A DNA stretch of 64,000 nucleotides, taken from positions 1,457 to 65,456 of the forward strand of contig JAAEZM010000001.1 of NCBI GenBank assembly GCA_018222865.1. The letters run 5' to 3'. Shown piece after piece: positions 39,786-48,125 of this stretch; the first letter of the stretch is position 1; the number at the start of each line of letters is the position of its first letter. Position numbers and translations under genes: made by a program. The notes beneath the pieces are model-generated. The model was not told the origin of the DNA. It made no database searches and worked only from the letters and a program-made list of their open reading frames with translations. This DNA comes from Alphaproteobacteria bacterium. GTDB taxonomy: Bacteria > Pseudomonadota > Alphaproteobacteria > Caulobacterales > Maricaulaceae.

Positions 39786-40493
39786 TCAGGCGCGCAGCCG
39801 CGGCCGATCCGGAACGCATTGCTTGGCGGCGATGACATGCACGGCATCCCGCCCCATCACCAGAGCATCCGGCGTGCGGCCAAAGCAGGCTGAGAACGCG
39901 TCATCCCGGATATTGAGCCCGCCGGTATAGGCACCAAAGGCCGGCATGATCAGGCGTGTCCCATCCGTCGCAAAACAGCGTCGACGGACGGAGCGACCAC
40001 GCCCGCGCACCTTGGCACAGGGGTGAAGATGCCCGGCGATCTCGCCTGGCGCGACGCCTTCAAGCGGTTCGTGGCGAAAGACGAGACCGCCGAGTTTAAA
40101 CTCGAACAAGATTTCTCCGCCCAGATCTTCAGGGGGTTGCGGATCGTGATTACCTTCAATCCAGACCCAGTGATCAATCCCGCCGACCAGGGTTTTCAGC
40201 GCAGCACGGTCGCGCTCATCCATGCGTTCATCGGCCCACATATCATGGAAACTGTCGCCCAGAGCGATCACACGATCGGGTCGGTGCGCCTCAATCGCCT
40301 CACCCAGGCGGCGCAATGTCGTGCGCGTATCATAAGGCGGCAGCATCTGGCCTGACCGGGCAAAGGCCGAGCCTTTCTCGAAGTGAAGGTCCGAAACAAT
40401 CAGCGTTTGATGGTCTGGCAGGACGAGCACGCCATCGGCATCGGCAAGGGCGGGCGTGCCGACCAGTGTGAAACTAAAAACGTAGCGGTCCAT
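39786..40493 (-). CDS. pdeM: Ligase-associated endonuclease PdeM
   Basis: 235 residues. A calcineurin-like metallophosphoesterase with every metal motif: SDLHFEKG, GDSFHD, GNHDP, FRHEP and AGHLHP. PdeM belongs to the ligase-associated DNA damage response set. Its ATG overlaps the stop of the lhr-type helicase gene (TGATG), so the two are coupled. The usual companions, an ATP-dependent ligase and an MBL-fold exonuclease, are not adjacent. Confidence 0.93.
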   Translation of the reverse strand: MDRYVFSFTLVGTPALADADGVLVLPDHQTLIVSDLHFEKGSAFARSGQMLPPYDTRTTLRRLGEAIEAHRPDRVIALGDSFHDMWADERMDERDRAALKTLVGGIDHWVWIEGNHDPQPPEDLGGEILFEFKLGGLVFRHEPLEGVAPGEIAGHLHPCAKVRGRGRSVRRRCFATDGTRLIMPAFGAYTGGLNIRDDAFSACFGRTPDALVMGRDAVHVIAAKQCVPDRPRLRA

Positions 40494-42988
40494 CAGGCTG
40501 AAATCTCTCCATAGGCCTCAGCAACAAGCGCATCGGATGCATCTTCCAAAATACTCTCCTGCGCTTCGCCATAGACGGGCTCCTTGCCCACTTCGAGCAT
40601 AACGGGCACGGCCAATGGCGAAATGCGCGATAGCGGCTGATGTACGATCTTGCCGGCAATGCGTGACAAAGCCTGTCCCAGGCGCCGGATATCCAAAAGC
40701 CCCGCAGCTGCATCCGCCCAGGCTGATTGCAGCAGGACGTGATCCGGTTCGTGCTCTCGCAGCACATTATAGATGAGATCAGTGGAGAAGGTGACCTGGC
40801 GCCCGGTTTTCTCCTGCCCCGGAAATCGCCGCTCAATCAGGCCAGCGATCACGGCGCAATTCCGGAATGTGCGCTTCATCAGATCGCTCTCAGCCAGCCA
40901 GGAATCGAGATCATCCCCCATCATGTCCTCGGCAAACAGGGCATCGAAGTCCAGGCCCGACATATCCTTCAGCCCCCATACCGCCAGCGTGTATTCATTC
41001 GCGACAAAGCCCATGGGCCGCATGCGCATGCGTTCCAGCCTTCGCGTGATCAGCATGCCCAAGGTCTGATGCGCCAGACGCCCCTCAAACGGGTAACAGA
41101 CCAGATAGTATTTGGCCGCGCGCGGAAAGGTTTCGACCAGAAGACCATCAGCCTGGGGCAGGCGGGATTTCTCGCTTTGAAGCTGCAACCAGTCTTGCAC
41201 CTGGTCGGGAAGGCCAGCCCAGGCATTCGGGTTTTGAACCATGGCTCGGACCTGTTTGGCCAGATAGGTCGAATAGGGAAACTTGCCGCCCTGATAGCTG
41301 GGGATTTTCGGCTCAGCATCACGGGTCCGGGTCACCCGAGCGCTCATCTCCTCCAGGCCTTCAAAGCGCAGGACCTGGCCGGCAAACAAGAATGTGTCGC
41401 CCGGCACCAGCTGCTCGACAAACCATTCCTCGACCTGCCCCAGCCGATGCCCCCCTCGCCCGCGCGAGGAGATGACAACATCAAGCATGGGCGCCTCAAC
41501 AATCGTACCCACATTGAGCCGGTGGCGCTGAGCGATTTGCGGATTGCGCGCCCGATATCCGCCCTCGCGGGTTTTCACCAGGCGGCGGAAGCGTTCATAG
41601 GAGTTAAGCGCATAGCCGCCGGTGGCAGTGAACTCGACGACCCGATCAAAGGCCTCGCGCTCGAGACAGGCATAGGGCGCGGCAGACCTGACCTCATCAA
41701 AAAGCGTTTCAGGGTCAAATGCCTCGCCACAGCCTCGCCCCATGACATGCTGGGCCAGAACATCCAGGGCGCCCGCCTGGAGCGGATCTCCATCGAGCAC
41801 GTTATCCGCGACGGCATCGCGCGCCGCGGCACACTCCAAATGCTCAAACCGGTTGGTGGGAACCAGCAGAGCACGGGAGGTTGCATCCAGACGGTGATTG
41901 GCTCGTCCCAGCCGCTGGATCAGACGGGAGGAACCTTTGGGCGCACCCAGCTGGATGACGAGATCGACATCGCCCCAATCAATGCCCAGATCGAGCGTTG
42001 ACGTGCACACCACTGCCTTGATGGAGCCTTTCGCCATCGCCGCTTCCACCTTGCGGCGTTGCTCCGGCGATAAAGAGCCATGATGAAGAGCGATGGGGAG
42101 ATTGTCTTCATTCATCGTCCAGAGCGCCTGGAAAACCATTTCGGCTTGGGCGCGCGTATTGACGAAGACGAGGCACATGCGCGCCGCCTTCAGCCGATGA
42201 TAAATCTCCGCCATGGCATGCTGACCGGAATGCCCGGCCCAAGGAATACGCTCAGACGGATCCAGGATTTCGACCTCAGGCCGCGCACCGGTATCACCGC
42301 GCACGATCCGGGCGAACTGATCCTCATGCGTTTGGGGCGCCAGCCAACGCGCCAAGCCTTGCTCATCGGCAACCGTCGCAGAAAGACCGACGCGCTGTGC
42401 GCTTGGGGCCCATACTGAAAGGGTCGCCAAAGCCAGGCTCAGCAAGTCCCCCCGCTTCTGCGGCGCCAGGGCATGGGCTTCATCAATGATGATCCGCTTG
42501 AGGTCAGCAAAGAATACCGCCGCATTCGCCGTGGCGCAGAAGAGCGATAATTGCTCCGGCGTCGTCAACAAGATGTCTGGGGGATGGGCGCGTTGTCGTT
42601 GACGCTTTGATTGCGAGGTATCCCCGGTCCGCGTCTCAATGCGCAGATCCAGGCCCATCTCCTCAACAGGCGCTGTCAGATTGCGCGCGACATCAACCGA
42701 GAGCGCTTTGAGCGGAGAGATATAGAGCGTGTGAAGCCGGTGGGGGCGCTGCTTCTGACCACTCAGCGCTTCCAGATCGATCAGGCTGGGCAGAAAACCG
42801 CCAAGCGTTTTGCCGCCGCCCGTCGGCGCGATCAGGAGCGCATGCTCACCAGCCTTCGCGGCCTCCACCATTTCCAACTGATGCGCGCGCGGTGCCCAGC
42901 CGCGACCGGCAAACCAGTTTTCAAAACGATCAGGCAAACGGGAGGAAGCGCTCGGCATCGCCGAAACATAACGCGCCCAGCGCGCCAT
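40493..42988 (-). CDS. lhr: Ligase-associated Lhr-type DEXH helicase
   Basis: 831 residues. Superfamily 2 helicase: Walker A APTGGGKT at 54-61, DEAH at 169-172, SATVADEQG (motif III), LVFVNTRAQAEM (motif IV) and QRLGRANHR (motif VI). The length and the C-terminal DUF-type extension fit the bacterial ligase-associated Lhr proteins, which unwind RNA:DNA or DNA during repair. It is coupled to pdeM. The start at 42988 has only a weak ribosome site; MPSASS at 42958 is an alternative. Confidence 0.93.
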   Translation of the reverse strand: MARWARYVSAMPSASSRLPDRFENWFAGRGWAPRAHQLEMVEAAKAGEHALLIAPTGGGKTLGGFLPSLIDLEALSGQKQRPHRLHTLYISPLKALSVDVARNLTAPVEEMGLDLRIETRTGDTSQSKRQRQRAHPPDILLTTPEQLSLFCATANAAVFFADLKRIIIDEAHALAPQKRGDLLSLALATLSVWAPSAQRVGLSATVADEQGLARWLAPQTHEDQFARIVRGDTGARPEVEILDPSERIPWAGHSGQHAMAEIYHRLKAARMCLVFVNTRAQAEMVFQALWTMNEDNLPIALHHGSLSPEQRRKVEAAMAKGSIKAVVCTSTLDLGIDWGDVDLVIQLGAPKGSSRLIQRLGRANHRLDATSRALLVPTNRFEHLECAAARDAVADNVLDGDPLQAGALDVLAQHVMGRGCGEAFDPETLFDEVRSAAPYACLEREAFDRVVEFTATGGYALNSYERFRRLVKTREGGYRARNPQIAQRHRLNVGTIVEAPMLDVVISSRGRGGHRLGQVEEWFVEQLVPGDTFLFAGQVLRFEGLEEMSARVTRTRDAEPKIPSYQGGKFPYSTYLAKQVRAMVQNPNAWAGLPDQVQDWLQLQSEKSRLPQADGLLVETFPRAAKYYLVCYPFEGRLAHQTLGMLITRRLERMRMRPMGFVANEYTLAVWGLKDMSGLDFDALFAEDMMGDDLDSWLAESDLMKRTFRNCAVIAGLIERRFPGQEKTGRQVTFSTDLIYNVLREHEPDHVLLQSAWADAAAGLLDIRRLGQALSRIAGKIVHQPLSRISPLAVPVMLEVGKEPVYGEAQESILEDASDALVAEAYGEISA

Positions 42989-43095
42989 TCAATCACCGCC
43001 CGCTTGCAGGGGATGATCAAAATGCGTGTCCCTCTGCCGCCACGCCGCGTTTTCGCCATGCTTAGCTCTCAAGAGTTGAGTGCGAGGGATTTCAG

Positions 43096-44052
43096 ATGGA
43101 CCATCCGGTCATTGAACGCTTCAAGGCGTTGGATCAACGTTTCGTCGAGCGCGCCAAGCGCGGTGACCGGCTGACGGCACGCTTTGCAGCTTTGACCTGC
43201 CTGAATGCCCGCCTTTCCCCTTCCGACATTGTTGATCGCAGCTTTGAAGCCCGCGATGCATTGAACCATGCCCTCGGCAATTGGCGAGCACCCAGCCGGT
43301 CGATGCGCCTCGTCTTCGCTGCCGCGCTTGTCTCTGCGGAGCGGAACGTCGAGAATTTCCTGGAGGCGCGCGCGGCTCTGCAAGAGCGACGGCGCACCCG
43401 CGGCAGCCGCAGCCTCTCCCATGGCGGCGCCTGTGCGGCTCTGGCACTCGTGGCTGCCGGCGGCCAGCCGCACCAGGCTGATCAATTCTATGACACACTC
43501 AACGCGATCGCCGGCCCCTGGTGGCGCCGGGACGCGCATCGTGAAGAAGTCGTCGCTGGCGCTCTGACAGGCATGGGAGACATGCCGGACGAGGCAGTCG
43601 GTCGCCTGATCGAAGCGCGCCAGGCCCTGCGTGATGCGCACATCCCCCCCTCGGCAGCGGACCCGGCCGCCTATGAACTGGCCTTGCAGGCGGAAATGCG
43701 CAGCGGCGATGTGGCGAGCGCATGGATTACGCTGAACACGGCGGTTCGCGGGCGCTCAGCCCTAAAGCACGGCATCGGCCGGACCGGCCTGGCCATTCTG
43801 TCAGCGGAGGGCGATGGTCAGCGTGCGGCGGATGCCCTTGTGCGCAGTTTCGAAGCCCTGCGCGAGATTCGCCCGCGAGTATCCTCCGATGTGGCTGCCC
43901 GGATTGCCCTGCGTCTGGCACAAGCACAGCTCGGCCGCCAACCAAGTCTTGGACCGGCAAGTGATCTCGCGGCCATCATCTCGGCGCAGATGGCGATGAT
44001 TGCAGCCGTAACGGCGGCCAGTAGTGCAACCGTCGTGGCGGTCGCCTCATAA
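43096..44052 (+). CDS. Alpha-helical hypothetical protein
   Basis: 318 residues, no signal peptide or membrane segment except a weakly hydrophobic end (AQMAMIAAVTAASSATVVAVA). The chain is a series of amphipathic helices with conserved-looking turns (GGACAALALVAAGGQ, YDTLNAIAGPWWRRDAHREEV). The overall look recalls DUF4003-type helical proteins but I am not sure. It is followed 23 bases later by a membrane protein gene in the same direction. Confidence 0.65.
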   Translation: MDHPVIERFKALDQRFVERAKRGDRLTARFAALTCLNARLSPSDIVDRSFEARDALNHALGNWRAPSRSMRLVFAAALVSAERNVENFLEARAALQERRRTRGSRSLSHGGACAALALVAAGGQPHQADQFYDTLNAIAGPWWRRDAHREEVVAGALTGMGDMPDEAVGRLIEARQALRDAHIPPSAADPAAYELALQAEMRSGDVASAWITLNTAVRGRSALKHGIGRTGLAILSAEGDGQRAADALVRSFEALREIRPRVSSDVAARIALRLAQAQLGRQPSLGPASDLAAIISAQMAMIAAVTAASSATVVAVAS

Positions 44053-44075
44053 CGCAGGTTTCCGATACAGAACCG

Positions 44076-44879
44076 GTGACAAGAGCGGAGCATGCGGGCA
44101 TTCTGCCGTCTGCGGACCATGGGGGACGCCTGGGGGAAGACTTGCCGTTTAGATCGCTCGACTCTGCGCATATACTCGACACGCTCGAACGGCTTGCCGC
44201 GCGCGTGGACGAGCGCTTTCCCGATGCCAGCCTCAACAATGTCATCTCCGAGCTGACCGCTCTGGGTCAACGCGATCGCAGGCGCACGCAGCGTCTGGCT
44301 CGTCCCTATTTCTTTCTGCGCTTCGGGATAATCCTGGCCGTCGTTTCAGCCTTGGCGGCCCTGGCATATATGGGATATCGGCTGCTGGACACCTATTCGA
44401 TGGCCGAGAACCGGGCCGATATCTATACCATTTTCGAAGGTGTGGAGGCCGGGCTGAATATTGTCATCCTTGCCGCTGTCGCGATCTTCACCTTGACCCG
44501 AATTGAAGAGCGCCTGAAACGCTCGCTCGCCCTGGATGACCTGCACGAATTGAGATCGATTGCGCATGTCATCGACATGCATCAGCTGACCAAGGACCCG
44601 ACCGCGCTTTTGCGGCTGGGCCCGCGCACCGCCTCCTCACCGCATCGGGAGATGAATGAGTTCGAGTTGAGCCGTTATCTCGATTATTGCGCGGAGCTTC
44701 TCTCACTCGCCGGAAAGATCGCAGCGCTCTACGCCCAGAATTCACGCGACCCGGTGGTCATCGCCTCCGTCAATGATATCGAGACCCTCACCTCCAATAT
44801 GGCATCGAAGATCTGGCAAAAGATCATGATCATTCGAACCGGGCGTCCCAATGAGGTGATGATGCCCATTGAAGACTAG
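44076..44879 (+). CDS. Two-span membrane protein, unknown
   Basis: 267 residues. A soluble N-terminal helix region, two membrane spans at about 80-105 (FGIILAVVSALAALAYMGYRLL) and 125-145 (AGLNIVILAAVAIFTLT), then a long helical cytoplasmic part (LHELRSIAHVIDMHQLTKDP). No known motif. The start is a GTG at 44076 and is uncertain; internal alternatives exist. Confidence 0.65.
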   Translation: MTRAEHAGILPSADHGGRLGEDLPFRSLDSAHILDTLERLAARVDERFPDASLNNVISELTALGQRDRRRTQRLARPYFFLRFGIILAVVSALAALAYMGYRLLDTYSMAENRADIYTIFEGVEAGLNIVILAAVAIFTLTRIEERLKRSLALDDLHELRSIAHVIDMHQLTKDPTALLRLGPRTASSPHREMNEFELSRYLDYCAELLSLAGKIAALYAQNSRDPVVIASVNDIETLTSNMASKIWQKIMIIRTGRPNEVMMPIED

Positions 44880-44966
44880 CACTTCAGGCGAGTGTTGAAT
44901 TCTCGGATTCCCCTGACCCACGAAGCCTGCTAGATCGGTTTGTACAGACATGTGCAGGGGGCAGGA

Positions 44967-45797
44967 ATGGATCCGCAAAATTTCATGAATCAAGAAACAC
45001 TCTCGGCGCTGATCACGCGCGGTATTGAAGCAGGAACAAGCATCGCCCTGGCCGCGCTGATCCTGATCGTCGGCATGATTGTAGCCGGTACGGTTCGCGG
45101 CACGATCCGCAAGGCGGCCACACGCAGCGAACGCGTCGACGATACACTCGGCAATTTCTTCGCCTCGCTGGCCTATTACGGCATTATGGCGATCGTCCTT
45201 ATCGCGGTTCTCAACCGGTTCGGCGTTGAGACAACCAGCATGGTCGCCGCACTCGGTGCTGCTACCCTGGCCATCGGCCTGGCCCTGCAAGGGACACTCT
45301 CCAATCTCGCGGCAGGCGTGATGATCATCTTCTTCCGCCCCTATCAGCTCGGCGATTGGGTTGAAGTGGCCGGTCAGGGTGGCTCTGTGAAAGACATCAA
45401 TCTTTTCACCACCGAACTGGCCACGGGTGACAATAAGAAGGTCATCATCCCCAATGGCGCCGCCTGGGGTTCAGTGATCACCAATTATTCCGCAAACGAT
45501 ACGCGCCGTGTCGACCTTGTTTTCTCCATCGATTATGGCGATGACATTGAAGCTGCCATGCAGATCATCCGCGATACGATCAGCGCTGATGAGCGCGTCC
45601 ACAAGGATCCGGAAGTCTTCACGGCCGTCACCGCGCATGGTGCTTCATCGGTTGATATTGTCACGCGCGCCTGGTGCGACACGGGTGATTATTGGGGCGT
45701 CTATTTCGCGGCGATGAAGAATGTGAAAGAGGCCTTCGACAAGAAAGGCATCTCCATTCCCTATCCCCACCAAGTTAATGTCGCACGCGAGGGCTAG
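44967..45797 (+). CDS. mscS: MscS-family mechanosensitive channel
   Basis: 276 residues, the small-channel size. Three membrane helices precede the pore-lining helix and the beta domain: AALGAATLAIGLALQGTLSNLAAGVMI is the pore helix and FRPYQLGDWVEV opens the beta domain. It vents solutes on osmotic downshock at the inner membrane. ATG at 44967 follows GGGGGCAGGA; an upstream frame start was rejected because of that ribosome site. Confidence 0.93.
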   Translation: MDPQNFMNQETLSALITRGIEAGTSIALAALILIVGMIVAGTVRGTIRKAATRSERVDDTLGNFFASLAYYGIMAIVLIAVLNRFGVETTSMVAALGAATLAIGLALQGTLSNLAAGVMIIFFRPYQLGDWVEVAGQGGSVKDINLFTTELATGDNKKVIIPNGAAWGSVITNYSANDTRRVDLVFSIDYGDDIEAAMQIIRDTISADERVHKDPEVFTAVTAHGASSVDIVTRAWCDTGDYWGVYFAAMKNVKEAFDKKGISIPYPHQVNVAREG

Positions 45798-45805
45798 TTT
45801 GACGT

Positions 45806-45842
45806 GCTGGCTGGATGGAGCCGGGCGCTCGATCCAGCCACG
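45806..45842 (+). terminator. Possible terminator after mscS
   Basis: An 8-bp perfect stem, ggctggat (45809-45816) with atccagcc (45832-45839), sits just after the mscS stop. No T-run follows, so termination would be weak or factor-assisted. Confidence 0.4.
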
Positions 45843-45878
45843 CCGTTATTGTGCCGCAATTGATGCTAGAGTGTTTTT

Positions 45879-46220
45879 ATGACCCAGGATGCTTCACCCA
45901 ACCCGCGCGACGGGGATACGGATTCAAGCCCGACCGCCAAGCGCAGCTTCGTGCAGAGGCTGACCCGGTTTTCAACCGCGGACATATTGCGCCTCATCCT
46001 GCTTTGCCTGATCGTCGGGCTCGTCCTGGCCGCATTCAATGTCGACCCGGCAGAGCTTTGGGTCGATTTCTTCGGAACACTGGCAGACAGTATCTCCAGC
46101 GTAGTCGAGACGGTTCTGGGCAGTGCGGATCGGGCAATTGAGTATTTCTTGCTCGGTGCGGTGATCGTTATTCCGATCTGGTTGTTCATGCGTATTTTGG
46201 GTGCAATGCGCCGCGATTAA
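45879..46220 (+). CDS. Small two-span membrane protein (possibly DUF6460)
   Basis: 113 residues. A polar N-terminal tail is followed by RLILLCLIVGLVLAAFNVDPAELW, a pattern seen in small alphaproteobacterial proteins annotated DUF6460, and a second span (FLLGAVIVIPIWLFMRIL). Function unknown. It ends 15 bases before the first thioesterase gene and may share its transcript. Confidence 0.7.
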   Translation: MTQDASPNPRDGDTDSSPTAKRSFVQRLTRFSTADILRLILLCLIVGLVLAAFNVDPAELWVDFFGTLADSISSVVETVLGSADRAIEYFLLGAVIVIPIWLFMRILGAMRRD

Positions 46221-46235
46221 CGCCAGACTGACCGT

Positions 46236-46727
46236 ATGACACCGGAAAGACAAACCTTTCTCAATCAGCTCGCTGAGTTGCTGGTGGATGGCTCACCGCA
46301 TGCGAGTGCGCTCGGCCTGACCCATGAAGAGGTCGGCGAGGGAAGCGCGGTCATGCGGGCGCCCTACAAGGCCGAGCTGATTGGCGATCCAGAAACCGGC
46401 GTCCTTCATGGCGGTGTTGTGACAGCACTGCTCGATCATGTCTGCGGCCTTGCCGCTTTCACCGGTTTTGGCGGTGAAGACATGCCCGCCACTCTGGATT
46501 TGCGGATCGATTACATGCGGCCGGCCAAGCCAGGGCTGGACATTATCGCTGAAGCGGTCTGCCTGCGCTCGCATGGTCTTGTCGCAGTCGTACGCGCCAC
46601 AGCGCATGATGGTGATGCCGATGATCCTGTCGCCACCGCACAGGCTGCCTTCATGATCACGCGCGCGTCCAAAGAAGCCCAGGAGCGCGCGGAACGTTCA
46701 ATCCAGCGAGGTGAGAGCCTTGGCTGA
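46236..46727 (+). CDS. PaaI-family hotdog thioesterase
   Basis: 163 residues. HGGVVTALLDHVCG is the hotdog active-site helix of PaaI-type acyl-CoA thioesterases, and DLRIDYMRPAKPG is the following strand pair. It probably hydrolyses an aryl- or acyl-CoA in the cytoplasm. The next gene encodes a second, diverged member and overlaps it, so they may form a heteromer. Confidence 0.9.
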   Translation: MTPERQTFLNQLAELLVDGSPHASALGLTHEEVGEGSAVMRAPYKAELIGDPETGVLHGGVVTALLDHVCGLAAFTGFGGEDMPATLDLRIDYMRPAKPGLDIIAEAVCLRSHGLVAVVRATAHDGDADDPVATAQAAFMITRASKEAQERAERSIQRGESLG

Positions 46728-47148
46728 GACCTCTTTGCTACAAACCCTGTTGGACGCGCCTTACGTATCGCGTTTTGGCATTGAGATGCATCTGAGCGGT
46801 GACGAACTGACAGGTGTCTTGCCCTTCCGCGATGACATTGTCGGAAACCCCCTCATCCCAGCCCTTCATGGGGGGGCTGTTGGCGCGTTTCTGGAAGTCG
46901 TGGCTGCGGCATCCTTGATCACCAGCCAGGAATTATCGCGCCTGCCCAAACCGATTAATGTCGCAATCGATTATCTGCGTCCCGCACGCGCTCATGATGT
47001 GTTTGCCCGCGCCCAGGTGGCGCGCAGCGGACGTCGTGTGGCCAATGTTCGCGTCGAGGCCTGGCAAGGCCGCCGCGGCAAGCCTGTCGCGACTTTGCAC
47101 GGGCATTTTCTGATCGCTCCCGCGCTGCGCGGTGGGTCCGGCGAATAG
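46720..47148 (+). CDS. Second PaaI-family thioesterase
   Basis: 142 residues. HGGAVGAFLEVVAAA and VAIDYLRPARAHD are the hotdog signatures; the acidic residue in the helix is E rather than D as in its neighbour. I prefer TTG 46720, which has GAGGTGA six bases upstream, over GTG 46711. It overlaps the preceding gene by eight bases. A terminator follows. Confidence 0.88.
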   Translation: MAETSLLQTLLDAPYVSRFGIEMHLSGDELTGVLPFRDDIVGNPLIPALHGGAVGAFLEVVAAASLITSQELSRLPKPINVAIDYLRPARAHDVFARAQVARSGRRVANVRVEAWQGRRGKPVATLHGHFLIAPALRGGSGE

Positions 47149-47170
47149 ACCGGCCGATTCCTGTGACGTC

Positions 47171-47197
47171 CTGGTGAAATGGATCACCGCTTTTTTG
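47171..47197 (+). terminator. Intrinsic terminator of thioesterase pair
   Basis: ggtga (47173-47177) pairs with tcacc (47184-47188) and is followed by a run of six T at 47191-47196. It closes the mscS/thioesterase region. Confidence 0.72.
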
Positions 47198-47322
47198 CAT
47201 AACCACCCTGCCAATGCATGCGTCAGCGTGTCATAGCGCTGTTACGGAGCCCTGCGAGTTACGCGCTCATTGATTACCGATGGCGTCGGGCTGTCGGGAT
47301 CACGCCCTAAAAGGTTCCTGCC

Positions 47323-47631
47323 ATGCTCCTGCGTTCCACCACCGCCCTCCTCATCGCCCTGTCCGCTGCTGCTTCCGTTCAAGCTCAAAATGTTCGCAGC
47401 GAAGTCATCGAGTACGTTCCGGCTACCCTGACCAGCGAAGCGGGCTACAATGCCATCGCTGCTGAAATCCGCGCTGCGGCTCGCCGCGTTTGTGATTTCG
47501 ACAGTGTTCGTGGCGCCGCCCAGGCCCGCGCTGCGCGCATCTGCTATGAAGAAGCCATCGCGCACGCTTTCGGCCAGATCAATGACGAAGTCGCAGAGCA
47601 GTCCTCTGTCCAGCGTGTCTTCGTCCGCTAA
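47323..47631 (+). CDS. UrcA family protein
   Basis: 102 residues with signal peptide (ALLIALSAAASVQA|QN). EYVPATLTSEAGYNAIAAEIRAAARRVCDFD and ARICYEEAIAHAF fit the UrcA family, with the two conserved cysteines that probably form a disulfide. These are small periplasmic proteins of unknown role, common in Caulobacterales and sphingomonads. It is flanked by terminators on both sides, so it is its own transcription unit. Confidence 0.9.
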   Translation: MLLRSTTALLIALSAAASVQAQNVRSEVIEYVPATLTSEAGYNAIAAEIRAAARRVCDFDSVRGAAQARAARICYEEAIAHAFGQINDEVAEQSSVQRVFVR

Positions 47632-47641
47632 GACAATGATC

Positions 47642-47681
47642 GTGCCGCCGCCCCCGCAGGTGCGGCGGCACGCCGCCTTTT
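47642..47681 (+). terminator. Intrinsic terminator of the UrcA gene
   Basis: A perfect 10-bp stem, gtgccgccgc (47642-47651) with gcggcggcac (47662-47671), followed shortly by TTTT at 47678-47681. Confidence 0.82.
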
Positions 47682-47712
47682 CCGATAGGCTTGGCGCTCT
47701 ATATTTGAGTTC

Positions 47713-48087
47713 ATGAGCACCAACGCCCTTCACGCCCCGATCATCGCCTATTACGACGCGCTTTGTCCCCTATGCCGCAAGGAAATGGGTCATTATGCGA
47801 AAAAGGCACCGGATCTTATCCTGATGCAGGATTGCAATGGCGATGACCTGCCCTCAGACATCGACCGTGATGCGGCTCTGAATTCCTTGCATGTCCGTCT
47901 CCCCGACGGGTCTGTCGTAGATGGCTGGGGTGCCTTCATCGCCATCTGGGACCGCACGCCGGGCTTTAAATGGCTCGCTACGCTCAATCGTCCCTGGATC
48001 ATCCGAAAACCACTCGATTGGATTTATCGGCGCCTTGCACCGCTTCGTCCCCGCGATAAATGCCGGGACGGTGTATGCGAGGTCTGA
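47713..48087 (+). CDS. DCC-family thiol-disulfide protein (DUF393)
   Basis: 124 residues. YYDALCPLCRKEM carries the defining DxxCxxC motif near the N-terminus, and HVRLPDGSVVDGWGAF is the conserved strand region. DCC proteins are thought to act in thiol redox chemistry, but no reaction is established. Two further cysteines lie at the C-terminus (DKCRDGVCEV). Followed 38 bases later by a MATE transporter gene. Confidence 0.88.
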   Translation: MSTNALHAPIIAYYDALCPLCRKEMGHYAKKAPDLILMQDCNGDDLPSDIDRDAALNSLHVRLPDGSVVDGWGAFIAIWDRTPGFKWLATLNRPWIIRKPLDWIYRRLAPLRPRDKCRDGVCEV

Positions 48088-48125
48088 GCTTGCAGCTGTG
48101 ACGCTGCCGGTCTAAGCCCGGACAC

